Shown: in pieces, positions 25,864 to 34,466 of the stretch
Layout of the letters: every line of letters begins with the position of its first letter
How positions within the stretch are numbered: the stretch's first letter is position 1
Origin: Bacteroidales bacterium
GTDB taxonomy: Bacteria; Bacteroidota; Bacteroidia; Bacteroidales; FEN-979
Direction of reading: 5' to 3'
DNA: 52,018 nt
NCBI GenBank assembly: GCA_025355465.1
Contig: JANXZO010000010.1
Location: 1 to 52,018, forward strand
Notes under the pieces: model-generated
The model's database searches: none
What the model was told of the DNA's origin: nothing
The model's input: the letters and a program-made list of their open reading frames with translations, nothing else
Program-made: the position numbers and the translations under genes

Positions 25864-27539
25864 ATCCGGTCTTCAAACTCCCCGTTGATATATCGCTGCA
25901 TCAGTTTGTAGCGTTGAATCTTACCGCTCGATGTTTTGGGAACCTCATTTGATTTTATCTGAACCATTTCATCCACGGTAATTCCAAGGTTACTGCGTAA
26001 CAGCCCCCTGAGCCGCTGAAATGTGTCCGCTGCCTTCTGATCTGGTATTCCTGCAACGAATGCAATCACTTTGTCGTAACCGGTAACATTGTCGGTGGTG
26101 GCGCCAAAGCAAATCTTCCCATAACTGATCTCTTCCAGGTTACAAGCCATGGTTTCGAGATCGTTGGCAAAATAGTTTCTTCCGTTTTTGAAAATAATGT
26201 CTTTCTGGCGTCCGCTGATGAAGAGGTGTCCGCCATAAAAAAATCCGATGTCACCCGTTCGAAGCCACCCATAGCAGAAAGCTGTTAGGGTGGATTCCGG
26301 TTTGTGGTAATATCCTTTGGTGATGCCGGAGCCTTTGAGCTGGATCTGGCCGGTGATGCCATCGGCTACAGGTTCATCCCGCTCATTTACAATCCGGATT
26401 TCAACATCGTTAAGGGCGACGCCGACTCCCGAGAGCAGCCTGGCTTTTGTGTCCGTTGCATCAAGCGGCCGGGCAATGTTTTCCCTGTCGAGCTGCAGGG
26501 CGTCAAAGGCCATTATCGCCGAAGGTTGCATGAGCGGGGTAAAGGAGATGGCCAGGGTTGCCTCCGCCATGCCGTATACCGGCATCATGGCCTCTGGTCG
26601 GAATCCATAAGGCACCAGTGCATCAACGAATTCCTGCATGATCCTGACCGAGATCGGTTCTGCACCGTTAAGCAATGCTTTCATCACTGAAAAATTCCAG
26701 TCGGTAACGGGTTTGCTGCGTTTAAGGTGCCTTAGAACGAGCGCCAGGGCAAAATTAGTACCCCCGGAAATGGATATTTTGTGTCGGCCCATCAGGTTGA
26801 GCCACAACCCTGGTTTCATAATGAAATCGATCGTATCAATCTGAAATTGATACGTTAAACCATACAATGGGGTGAGGTGGTAACCGATGAGGCCCATGTC
26901 GTGAAAGAGCGGCATCCAGTTGCCGATGTTATCGGGATAATGAATATCCAATCCGATTCGGATGGCATCAAGGTTAACCATCAGGTTCCGGTGCGAGAGC
27001 ATGATCCCTTTCGGATCACCGGTGCTTCCCGACGAAAACTGGATAAACGCCAGATCTTCCGGGATCAGGGCAGGTGTTGGATAATCGCCGGTACAGCTAA
27101 GATCTCCCCTGTGTTTTAATTTTCCTTCCGGCAGATCGCCAGAATCTTGCATCTCCTCGCTCATGAATACCAGCGGTGCACCCAGCTGATCATAAACAGC
27201 CATTAATTTTACTACGGCAGGGTTATACCCCGAGAAGGTTAGCGGTGGTTGAAGGATGGTAGGAACAACCCCCAGCAGGAAACATCCCCAAAGAAACCCG
27301 ATCGTCTCCTGGTTATGACGTGTGGCAAGGATCATATTGTCGCCCTGCTTTAGTCCAAGGTTGTGGAGGCCTGAGGCAATCAGCTTTGCCTCATCAAGCA
27401 ACTCCCTGTAGGTTTGTTTTATGATGGTTCCGGAATCATCAACATAACCGATAAACAAATCATGCGGGCTGTTCGCTGCGCGGAAAAGCAGGTCGGGCAA
27501 GGTGAGTTCAGGCTGATAATAGGTACTTGCTTCAGGCAT
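25851..27539 (-). CDS. Fatty-acyl-AMP ligase, copy 1
   Basis: The frame opens at 27650, but the ATG at 27539 matches the start of the paralogue at 31265: both begin with a few residues and then YYQPxLTLPD. This gives 562 residues. Adenylate-forming motifs are A3 FIQFSSGSTGDPKGIML, WMPLFHDMGLIG, A5 PVYGMAEATLA, A8 GWLRTGDIGFFYGGHL and the C-terminal lysine region KTSSGKIQRYKLM. The motif flavour is that of FAALs, which activate a carboxylic acid as acyl-AMP and load it on an acyl carrier protein rather than CoA. A carrier-protein gene lies divergently 110 bp upstream. Confidence 0.87.
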   Translation of the reverse strand: MPEASTYYQPELTLPDLLFRAANSPHDLFIGYVDDSGTIIKQTYRELLDEAKLIASGLHNLGLKQGDNMILATRHNQETIGFLWGCFLLGVVPTILQPPLTFSGYNPAVVKLMAVYDQLGAPLVFMSEEMQDSGDLPEGKLKHRGDLSCTGDYPTPALIPEDLAFIQFSSGSTGDPKGIMLSHRNLMVNLDAIRIGLDIHYPDNIGNWMPLFHDMGLIGYHLTPLYGLTYQFQIDTIDFIMKPGLWLNLMGRHKISISGGTNFALALVLRHLKRSKPVTDWNFSVMKALLNGAEPISVRIMQEFVDALVPYGFRPEAMMPVYGMAEATLAISFTPLMQPSAIMAFDALQLDRENIARPLDATDTKARLLSGVGVALNDVEIRIVNERDEPVADGITGQIQLKGSGITKGYYHKPESTLTAFCYGWLRTGDIGFFYGGHLFISGRQKDIIFKNGRNYFANDLETMACNLEEISYGKICFGATTDNVTGYDKVIAFVAGIPDQKAADTFQRLRGLLRSNLGITVDEMVQIKSNEVPKTSSGKIQRYKLMQRYINGEFEDRIYSL

Positions 27540-27622
27540 GGCAACAATCTTTGGGTACTCCGGGGAACCGCGCTGCAAAGTAACGAATAAGTCGCCGAAC
27601 TGCCATGTGTCATGAAAATTCT

Positions 27623-27630
27623 TAACTTTG
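27623..27630 (+). promoter_or_regulatory. -7 element for the acyl carrier protein/radical SAM pair
   Basis: TAACTTTG fits TAnnTTTG and lies 19 nt before the ATG at 27650, in the gap to the divergent ligase gene. No -33 element is seen. Confidence 0.45.
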
Positions 27631-27649
27631 CGCGATAAACTGCAGCCCA

Positions 27650-27883
27650 ATGAAGATTGAAGATTTCATCGTCCAGCTTGAAACAGAATACGAAGATCTG
27701 AGGCCTGGTACACTTAAACCCGACAGTGTCTTCAGAGAGGTCTTTGAATGGAATTCCATCAATGCTCTCATTCTTATCGCGATGATTAAAACCGAATACG
27801 ATGTCACCATTAATGCTGAGGATATCTCATCCTCAAAAACAGTGGAAGACCTTTTCAACATCATCCGCTCAAGGGTAGTCTAA
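27650..27883 (+). CDS. Acyl carrier protein, copy 1
   Basis: This 77-residue four-helix carrier has the phosphopantetheine serine at position 36 in FEWNSINALILIAMI and the helix III region INAEDISSSKTVEDLFNII. It is a stand-alone carrier of the type found in accessory pathways, not the housekeeping AcpP, which carries DSL. It lies between the divergent acyl-AMP ligase and the radical SAM gene (26 bp downstream), so it probably carries the acyl group that both act on. Confidence 0.85.
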   Translation: MKIEDFIVQLETEYEDLRPGTLKPDSVFREVFEWNSINALILIAMIKTEYDVTINAEDISSSKTVEDLFNIIRSRVV

Positions 27884-27909
27884 AACGGAAATCACTTCAA
27901 TTTGATAGC

Positions 27910-29568
27910 TTGAACAAAGTCATCGGGATCATCGCTCCCCTAATTGACAGTCAGCAGTTTCATGCTGATTTTAATCTCAGGTTACGATACAATGATAGGG
28001 AATTAACCCTGGCGGCAATCCATGAACTGATCCGGAACGGGTTTGTCGCTGATCAGGTTTCACGCGGCATTGATCACCAGGAGGATATCCCGGCTGCGGG
28101 CTATTACCTGGAAGGCTTAATGCGCCAGGTTGGCTATGACACCATCCTCACCAACAAGTATGATGCAGAAACGCTGAAAATGATCGGCCAGCTCGACCCA
28201 TTTGTGGTCCTGGTATCTACAACCATGGTCATTACCACGGATTCGGTGAGCGGGTTGCTTTCCGATGTCAGGCATGCCATGCCCGATACAGTCATCATTG
28301 CAGGCGGCGTTTTTGTGTGGAAAAATTACCTGTTGTATCAGAAGTATCTCGGTTCAGGTATGCTGTCATCGCTTCCTTCAGGGATGCTTTACCACTCAGG
28401 AAATGCGTCCATTGATGCAGATGTCCTCATCACCGCGCAGCATGGAAGATCCGCACTGCTTCAGGTTATTGCCGCGGTAGAGAAAAGTGACCGCGCTTCC
28501 TTTGAAAGCATTCCGAACCTGGTTTTGCCAACAAAAACAGGCTTCTCATTCACCCGAAGGGAAGACGAATTGGTGGATTATAATGTTGATTACACCCGGT
28601 GGGATCTGGTCAGCAATATGGCTGTTAAAATTCCGCTTAGAACTTCAATCGGGTGTCATTTCCGGTGTCGTTTCTGCGACTTTTGCCACCTCTATCCGAA
28701 AACCTTCGTCCGCTCAACTGAGAGCCTTCGTGATGAGTTGAAACTGATCAGGGAAAGGGTTGGCCATGCACCGGCAATCATTCATGTTTCTGACGACAAT
28801 GTGTTTGTTAATAAAAAACGACTGGAAGATGTTTGTACCACGATTGCCGAATCCGGACTGAGGAAATGGATCACCTTTATGAGAGCAGGGGAGTATGACG
28901 ACGACGAACTGGAACTGTTGAAACGCTCGGGTCTGATGATGGGCATGATGGGGATTGAGTCGGGTGACCAGGGCCAATTGGACCGGATGAAAAAACGTCA
29001 GGATGTCGAAAAAATTAAGCGCGGAATCGAACAACTGGACGCCAACGGTATCAGTACCATGATGACATTTGTGGTTGGTTTTCCAGGCGAGAATGCAGAA
29101 ACGCTGGAGAATACCGCCAACTTTCTTAATAACCTTTCGCTTCCTACACTTTCTTCCAGTTACCATCTGTACCCGCTTCTCATTCAGCCGCTGAGCGGAC
29201 TCGCCGACGTTTCGAACCGCACCCGATGGAATATCGTGGGAACAATGCAAAACTGGTCGCACAATACCATGAATTTTGAAGATGCCTCCAAAGCCTGTTA
29301 TTCACTCTTCAGCGAGGTAACCAACGTGCCTTACCACTACTCGGAGGAGAGTCTGTTTTTCAACAGGGCAAAGTTCGATCTGGCAACTAGAAAATCATTG
29401 TACCTCTTACGACAACAACTCACCGTTAAATTGATTGAAAAGGCACCGTGGTCGCAGGTTGAGCGCCTACTGCTGGAATTTGCCAGGCTGATGAATTTAT
29501 CTGCAGACAGGATAGACGACTCTTTCAGGGATCAGATTTGGTTCAGCCAGAATGAATTTTACAGGTAA
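27910..29568 (+). CDS. Radical SAM protein with cobalamin-binding-like N-domain
   Basis: This 552-residue protein starts at a TTG (27910); no ATG is available between it and the carrier-protein stop. The N-terminal 200 residues resemble a Rossmann-like B12-binding domain (PFVVLVSTTMVITTD, VIIAGGVFVWKNY), but no DxHxxG cobalamin motif is visible. The radical SAM cluster motif CxxxCxxC is at Cys249, Cys253 and Cys256 (GCHFRCRFCDF), with an extra Cys259. The later blocks MMGIESGD and TFVVGFPGEN are typical of the B12-radical SAM superfamily. The placement suggests it modifies an acyl group on the carrier, for example by methylation or rearrangement. It overlaps the convergent ligase by 10 bp. 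Confidence 0.82.
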   Translation: MNKVIGIIAPLIDSQQFHADFNLRLRYNDRELTLAAIHELIRNGFVADQVSRGIDHQEDIPAAGYYLEGLMRQVGYDTILTNKYDAETLKMIGQLDPFVVLVSTTMVITTDSVSGLLSDVRHAMPDTVIIAGGVFVWKNYLLYQKYLGSGMLSSLPSGMLYHSGNASIDADVLITAQHGRSALLQVIAAVEKSDRASFESIPNLVLPTKTGFSFTRREDELVDYNVDYTRWDLVSNMAVKIPLRTSIGCHFRCRFCDFCHLYPKTFVRSTESLRDELKLIRERVGHAPAIIHVSDDNVFVNKKRLEDVCTTIAESGLRKWITFMRAGEYDDDELELLKRSGLMMGMMGIESGDQGQLDRMKKRQDVEKIKRGIEQLDANGISTMMTFVVGFPGENAETLENTANFLNNLSLPTLSSSYHLYPLLIQPLSGLADVSNRTRWNIVGTMQNWSHNTMNFEDASKACYSLFSEVTNVPYHYSEESLFFNRAKFDLATRKSLYLLRQQLTVKLIEKAPWSQVERLLLEFARLMNLSADRIDDSFRDQIWFSQNEFYR

Positions 29569-31265
29569 TCTCCTTTTTCCGGCCGGATGACCTTGTCGTT
29601 GAAGTCGCCGGTCAGGTAGCGCTGCATGAGCTTATAGCGCTGCAACTTACCGCTCGATGTTTTCGGGATCTCATTGGATTTTATCAACACCATTTCATGA
29701 ATGGGGATGCCCAGTGTACTTCGAAGCAGCGTACGGAGTTCAAGAAAAACTCCCCGTGCTTTCTCTTCCGAGACCCCTGCCACAAAAGCAATTATCTTCT
29801 CCTCGCCTGTTTCCCGGTCGGTCGTACCACCGATACTTACCTTCCCGTATTTTATATCTTCCAAACTGCAGGCCACCTCTTCCAGGTCATTGGCAAAATA
29901 ATGTATGCCGTTTTTAAAGATGATATCTTTAAATCTTCCGCTGATGTAAAGAAGGCCTTCAAAGAAAAATCCCATGTCGCCCGTGCGGAACCAATCGCCG
30001 CAGAAGGAGGAGGAGGTAACTTCGGGATTTTTATAGTATCCTTTGGTAATGCTGGGCCCTTTTATCTGGATGTGACCTGCAGTTCCGTCGACCACCTGCC
30101 TGTCTTCATCATCGGTGATCCGGATCTCAATATCGGGCAATGCTACGCCAACTTCAGATAGCAGCCTGGCCGCTGGATCGGAAGGATCAACCGGAACCGC
30201 TTTTTTGTCGCGGTCGAGCAGGGAGGCATTGAAGGCAGTCGTCACCGGTACTGCCGTGAGGGAGGCAAAGGCGATGGCAAGGGTTGCCTCGGCCATGCCG
30301 TAAACAGGCATCATCACCTCCGGCTTGAACTTATATTGCCTAAGTGCCTCAACAAATTCCCACATCACCTTCACCGAAATGGGTTCTGCCCCGTTCAGCA
30401 AGGTTTTCATATTGGAGAAATCCCAGTCCGACAACTGTTTGCCACGCTTTAAGTATTTCAGCACCAGGGCCAGTCCGAAGTTTGTTGTCCCTCCAATGGT
30501 GACCTTCTGCATGCTCAGCTGGTTCAGCCACAATCCAGGATTCATGATAAAATCGAGGGTTTCGATCTGGGCCTGGTAAACCATCGAATAGATGGGGGTG
30601 ATGTGATACCCGATCAGTCCCATGTCATGAAACAGCGGCATCCAGTTTCCCCATTTATCGGGGTAGTGTGAGTCGCTCCCGGCCCTGATGGCGTCCATGT
30701 TCACCATAAGGTTATTTTGTGTAAGCATCACACCTTTCGGATCACCTGTACTTCCGGATGAAAACTGGATAAAGGCAATATCGTCGGGGGAGAGTTTTGG
30801 TTCAGGAAATGAGCCGGTAAAATCAAGTTCTCCTTTACTTTTTATTTTTCCTTCCAGGTGAGTGCCTTCGTCTTTGACTTCCGCACTCATGAAAACCCAT
30901 GGAGCATCCAACAGATCAAACACCCTGAGCAGCTTTGTCAGCGGCGGGGTGTCTCCGCTGAAGCTTGCCGGGGGCTGTAAAACGGCAGGAACGAGCCCGA
31001 GCAGAAATGCGCCCCACAAGATCTCCACCGTCTCTCTGTTTGACCGGGTGGCAATAATGATGTTGTCTTTCTGTTTCAGTCCTAGGTTATGAAGCCCAGC
31101 GGCAACCAGCTTTGCCTCCGCCAGGAGTTCCTTGTAGGTTTGAATGGTGACATTGCCGTTTCTGTCGGCATACCCGATGGAGAGTTCTGGATATCTCCGG
31201 ACTGCCCTGTTGATGACATCTGGCAGGGTGAGATCCGGTTGGTAATATTGTGTGTTCTGGGGCAT
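29559..31265 (-). CDS. Fatty-acyl-AMP ligase, copy 2
   Basis: This 568-residue paralogue of the ligase at 25851-27539 shares the same N-terminal YYQPDLTLPD and collinear motifs: FIQFSSGSTGDPKGVML, WMPLFHDMGLIGYH, LLNGAEPISVKVM, PVYGMAEATLA, FRTGDMGFFFEGLL and KTSSGKLQRYKLM. It should activate an acid as acyl-AMP for loading on a carrier. Its own carrier protein is 14 bp upstream on the same strand, so the pair forms a loading module. The two copies differ mainly at their C-terminal tails and in the binding-pocket middle region, so they may select different acids. Confidence 0.87.
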   Translation of the reverse strand: MPQNTQYYQPDLTLPDVINRAVRRYPELSIGYADRNGNVTIQTYKELLAEAKLVAAGLHNLGLKQKDNIIIATRSNRETVEILWGAFLLGLVPAVLQPPASFSGDTPPLTKLLRVFDLLDAPWVFMSAEVKDEGTHLEGKIKSKGELDFTGSFPEPKLSPDDIAFIQFSSGSTGDPKGVMLTQNNLMVNMDAIRAGSDSHYPDKWGNWMPLFHDMGLIGYHITPIYSMVYQAQIETLDFIMNPGLWLNQLSMQKVTIGGTTNFGLALVLKYLKRGKQLSDWDFSNMKTLLNGAEPISVKVMWEFVEALRQYKFKPEVMMPVYGMAEATLAIAFASLTAVPVTTAFNASLLDRDKKAVPVDPSDPAARLLSEVGVALPDIEIRITDDEDRQVVDGTAGHIQIKGPSITKGYYKNPEVTSSSFCGDWFRTGDMGFFFEGLLYISGRFKDIIFKNGIHYFANDLEEVACSLEDIKYGKVSIGGTTDRETGEEKIIAFVAGVSEEKARGVFLELRTLLRSTLGIPIHEMVLIKSNEIPKTSSGKLQRYKLMQRYLTGDFNDKVIRPEKGDYL

Positions 31266-31279
31266 CAGGAATGTTTTTT

Positions 31280-31522
31280 TTATTCGCGATTCATCATTTT
31301 CTTCCCCTCTTCGGCAAGTTCTGCAATCGACAGATCTTCAAAAAACAGGTATGGCGGCCATTCAAATCCGAAAAGGTGCAGGGTGTCTTCTGCAAGCAGG
31401 ATGGCCCTGATGGAGTCGATACCGTAAGCAGACAAGTGCTGGGCAGGATCAACGGGCAATCCTTTGTTCAAATGGATTGATATCCATCCGGTAAGAAAAT
31501 CAGTAAGGTTTTGTTGAGCCAT
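31280..31522 (-). CDS. Acyl carrier protein, copy 2
   Basis: This 80-residue carrier has the phosphopantetheine serine at position 37 in YGIDSIRAILLAEDT and helix III in YLFFEDLSIAELAEE. The GIDSI form resembles carrier domains of polyketide/nonribosomal systems. It is only distantly similar to the other carrier here, so the two are not recent duplicates. It is followed by acyl-AMP ligase copy 2, and its promoter faces that of the KAS III operon. Confidence 0.85.
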   Translation of the reverse strand: MAQQNLTDFLTGWISIHLNKGLPVDPAQHLSAYGIDSIRAILLAEDTLHLFGFEWPPYLFFEDLSIAELAEEGKKMMNRE

Positions 31523-31570
31523 CTGTTGCGTTTATCATAACGGGTATAATGACACCTTCACTTCGTGCTG

Positions 31571-31578
31571 CAAATTTA
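31571..31578 (-). promoter_or_regulatory. -7 element for the carrier-protein 2/ligase 2 transcript
   Basis: TAAATTTG (minus strand) fits TAnnTTTG; transcription would start about 40 nt before the carrier-protein ATG. It nearly touches the -33 element of the divergent promoter. Confidence 0.4.
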
Positions 31579-31582
31579 GAAA

Positions 31583-31616
31583 TTTGGGGACGATAACGAA
31601 AATAAAAGTACTTTTG
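31583..31616 (+). promoter_or_regulatory. Complete -33/-7 promoter for the KAS III operon
   Basis: TTTG (31583-31586), 22 nt, then TACTTTTG (31609-31616) matches the Bacteroidota TTTG/TAnnTTTG pattern at proper spacing. The expected start is near 31623, leaving a leader of about 80 nt. Confidence 0.6.
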
Positions 31617-31702
31617 TGAAGCAACAAAGGCAACTCATCTCGGTCCATTTCACTTTACGGTGAAGATGTGTCGGGAATGAGGTAATTGAACAATTCTGAT
31701 GA

Positions 31703-32785
31703 ATGGCCCTATTTGAAATACCCGATATACGGATTGCCGGAATTTCCGCCTGTGTCCCTCAAAAGAGGCTGTCAAACCACGATTACAACTGGATAACTGA
31801 AAAGGAACGGAACCAGCTCATCCAGATGATCGGGGTGGAGAGCCGTCATGTGGCAGAACCCGGACAAACTACCTCCGATCTTTGCTTCCAGGCAGCGGAA
31901 CAATTGCTTGAAAGCCTTGCGTGGGAGCGGGGAGAGATCAACCTCCTCGTCTTTGTGTCCCAATCTCGTGATTATATCATCCCTTCCACCTCAACGATCC
32001 TGCAGGACCGGCTAAAGCTGCCCAAAACCTGCATGGCAATCGATATTAATCTCGGCTGCTCCGGTTATGTTTACGGGCTCTCGGTGATCGGGAGCCTGAT
32101 GCGGACCACCGGCATGCAGAAAGCGCTTTTGCTGGTTGGAGACCTCTCAAATGTAACCTCCTGCTATCGCGACAAGAGCACCTTTCCGCTGTTTGGCGAT
32201 GCCGGAACAGCCACAGCACTTGAACTGAAGCCGGGTTTTGCCCCCATGCAGTTCAATCTTCAGACCGACGGCAGCGGTTATGATGCCATTATCATTCCTG
32301 ATGGAGGTGTGCGGAATCTCATGAGCAGGAAATCCTTTAACATCAAGAAATACGGAGAGGGGATCTACCGGAGTCGTTTGCATATCGCACTGAATGGCAT
32401 TGAAGTGTTCAACTTCTCCCTCCGCGAGGTGGTGCCCAATATCAAAACGACACTGAAGCATTTCAACCGTCCGCTCGATGAGTTCGACTACCTTGTTTTT
32501 CACCAGGCCAACCGGCTCATCAATGAAACAATCCGCAAAATGCTGAAGGTTGACCCGGCCAGGGTTCCCTATTCGCTGCACGACTATGGAAACACAAGCT
32601 GCTCCTCCATTCCACTGACACTGGTTACCCAGCTCCGCGGTGTCCTGGCAGAGAAGCCGCAAAAACTTTTGCTTTCCGCCTTCGGGATCGGACTTTCATG
32701 GGGAACCGTACTGGTCAGTACCGATGGTATTGTTGTTCCCGAAATCACCCAACAGGAGGCCACCCCCACGCAATCTCAAGAGTAA
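31703..32785 (+). CDS. KAS III-type 3-ketoacyl synthase
   Basis: This 360-residue thiolase-fold enzyme has the KAS III triad: Cys119 in INLGCSGYVYGL, His267 in VFHQANRLIN and Asn297 in YGNTSCSSIP. Family members start chains by condensing an acyl-CoA or acyl-carrier with malonyl-ACP; a subgroup works in sugar-acyl or natural-product pathways. Here it heads a six-gene operon with an SDR reductase, and two carrier proteins lie next door. That favours a dedicated short-chain 3-hydroxyacyl pathway over housekeeping fatty-acid synthesis. Its stop overlaps the SDR start (TAATG). Confidence 0.88.
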   Translation: MALFEIPDIRIAGISACVPQKRLSNHDYNWITEKERNQLIQMIGVESRHVAEPGQTTSDLCFQAAEQLLESLAWERGEINLLVFVSQSRDYIIPSTSTILQDRLKLPKTCMAIDINLGCSGYVYGLSVIGSLMRTTGMQKALLLVGDLSNVTSCYRDKSTFPLFGDAGTATALELKPGFAPMQFNLQTDGSGYDAIIIPDGGVRNLMSRKSFNIKKYGEGIYRSRLHIALNGIEVFNFSLREVVPNIKTTLKHFNRPLDEFDYLVFHQANRLINETIRKMLKVDPARVPYSLHDYGNTSCSSIPLTLVTQLRGVLAEKPQKLLLSAFGIGLSWGTVLVSTDGIVVPEITQQEATPTQSQE

Positions 32786-33519
32786 TGAACGCATTTGATC
32801 TGAAAGGTAAAACAGTCCTTGTCACCGGAGCCTCGTCGGGCCTGGGAAGGCAGACTGCCATTACTGCCAGTGAACACGGCGCCCGCGTTGTTGTTACAGG
32901 CCGCAACAACACAAGGTTAAATGAAACCTACGAATTGCTTCACGGCGAGGGGCATCAGCAGATTCTTGCTGACCTCACCATCCAGTCCGATATTGACCGG
33001 CTGGTGGGCGCGCTCCCAATCCTCGACGGCCTCGTGCACAGCACCGGTATCTCCGAACTCTCCCCGGCCCGGTTCATTACAGAGGAGGTCATCGCCAAAA
33101 CATTCCGCATCAGTTTCGATGCCTCTGTTCTTCTCACTGCCGGGATCCTTGGAAAGAAAAAACTGGCAAAAGGCAGCAGCTCCATTGTGTTCATCTCCTC
33201 CATCTCCACGCGCTATCCGTTTGTTGGCGGGGCCATGTACATCAGTGCAAAAGCGGCCCTCGAGGCCTATGCCCGGGTACTGGCACTGGAGCTTGCCTCC
33301 AGGGGAACACGCGTGAACTGCATCGCCCCGGCTTTTGTGCGCACACCCATGCTGAACGAAACTGCCGAGAACTTCTCACAGGAAGCGGTGAATAAAATTG
33401 AAGAGCGACAGCTTCTTGGGTTGGGCGACCCTGTGGATGTTGCCAACACCATCGTTTTTTACCTGGCTGACGCCTCAAAGTGGGTGAGCGCCACGAACCT
33501 GATTTTAGGAGGAGGTTAA
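32785..33519 (+). CDS. SDR-family 3-oxoacyl-ACP reductase-like
   Basis: This is 244 residues from the ATG at 32785, which overlaps the KAS III stop; the frame opens earlier, inside that gene. It has the Rossmann glycine motif TGASSGLG (14-21), catalytic Ser in VFISSIS, Tyr152 and Lys156 in YISAK, and FVRTPM near the C-terminus. STG replaces the usual NAG motif. FabG-type SDRs reduce 3-oxoacyl-ACP to 3-hydroxyacyl-ACP with NADPH. Coupling to KAS III suggests it reduces that enzyme's product. Reduction of a sugar is the alternative. Confidence 0.87.
   Translation: MNAFDLKGKTVLVTGASSGLGRQTAITASEHGARVVVTGRNNTRLNETYELLHGEGHQQILADLTIQSDIDRLVGALPILDGLVHSTGISELSPARFITEEVIAKTFRISFDASVLLTAGILGKKKLAKGSSSIVFISSISTRYPFVGGAMYISAKAALEAYARVLALELASRGTRVNCIAPAFVRTPMLNETAENFSQEAVNKIEERQLLGLGDPVDVANTIVFYLADASKWVSATNLILGGG
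33507..33515 (+). promoter_or_regulatory. Strong Shine-Dalgarno before the glycosyltransferase
   Basis: AGGAGGAGG ends 9 nt before the ATG at 33525. It lies within the last SDR codons (a Gly-Gly-Gly tail). Such a strong ribosome-binding site is unusual in Bacteroidota and fixes the start. Confidence 0.7.
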
Positions 33520-33524
33520 CAATT

Positions 33525-34466
33525 ATGAACTGGAAGAGCCCCGATTTTTCAATCGTTGTTCCGGTCTATAACAGCTCGGAGTCGCTGGAGGAGTTGTTCA
33601 GGCGTATCGGGCAAACCATGTATAAGCTGGAGAGGAGCTTTGAGGTTATTTTTGTGGATGACGACAGCACGGATTCCAGCTGGAAGGTACTCGCATCGCT
33701 GCAAAAGGAAAACCCCGCTGCAATTACCGCAATCAGGCTGGCACGCAATTTCGGACAGCACAACGCCACCATTTGCGGTATTGCCCAGGCAACGGGGAGC
33801 TTCATCATCACCATCGACGATGACCTTCAGAACCCGCCGGAGGAGATGACAAAACTGGTTGAATCCATGAAGGAAACAGATGCTGACCTGGTTTATGGCA
33901 TCTACGGAAAAAAGCACCACTCCATGGCCCGGAATCTGGGCAGCGGTGCGTTGAAGGGCTGGTCCCGCCGTGTTTTTAAGACCAAGGGCAACGGATCTTC
34001 CTTCAGATTAATGAAGTCTTCACTGGCCAAAAAACTGCTCAACCACCAGATAAATTTCATTTACATTGATGAGCTGTTCAACTGGTACACCAACCATATC
34101 TCCTTTGTACTGGTCGACCACCAGAAACGTCCATACCAGCAGTCGACCTACACCTCGCGCAGCCTCTTTTCGATGGTCTCCAACCTGGTGATCTATTATA
34201 CTGCCATCCCGCTGAAAATGATGGTTTACGGAGGTTTCACCGTGGCCCTGTTCAGCTTCCTGGCCGGCGTGATGTTTATCTATAAAAAGATCGTTCACGA
34301 TGTACCCCTCGGGTTTACCGCCCTGATCGTAGCCATCCTCTTTTCAACCAGTATTATCCTGCTGTCGCTGGGCGTTATCGGCGAATACCTGAGCCGGATT
34401 TATATGGTGCAAAACCAGAAGCCTCCCTTTGCCATTAAAACCGTGCTGAACGATGAAGTTCTTTAA
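33525..34466 (+). CDS. GT2 glycosyltransferase, ArnC/GtrB-like
   Basis: This is 313 residues from the ATG at 33525. It has the GT-A start FSIVVPVYNSSESL, the DDD nucleotide site VIFVDDDSTDS, NFGQHNATICGI and the acceptor-side IDDDLQNPPEEM. Two C-terminal membrane helices are followed by GVIGEYLSRIYMVQNQKPPF, a tail shared with ArnC and GtrB. Those enzymes move a sugar from a nucleotide to undecaprenyl phosphate on the cytoplasmic face of the inner membrane. In this operon the likely donor is an N-acylated 4-amino sugar nucleotide. It overlaps the GNAT gene by 14 bp. Confidence 0.87.
   Translation: MNWKSPDFSIVVPVYNSSESLEELFRRIGQTMYKLERSFEVIFVDDDSTDSSWKVLASLQKENPAAITAIRLARNFGQHNATICGIAQATGSFIITIDDDLQNPPEEMTKLVESMKETDADLVYGIYGKKHHSMARNLGSGALKGWSRRVFKTKGNGSSFRLMKSSLAKKLLNHQINFIYIDELFNWYTNHISFVLVDHQKRPYQQSTYTSRSLFSMVSNLVIYYTAIPLKMMVYGGFTVALFSFLAGVMFIYKKIVHDVPLGFTALIVAILFSTSIILLSLGVIGEYLSRIYMVQNQKPPFAIKTVLNDEVL

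Noticed and set aside
27540-27650. N-terminal extension of acyl-AMP ligase 1
   Set aside because: It covers the divergent promoter region, and the paralogue begins at the equivalent of 27539.
28714-29262. 182-codon antisense ORF in the radical SAM gene
   Set aside because: Shadow ORF; the sense strand has the cluster motif and conserved blocks.
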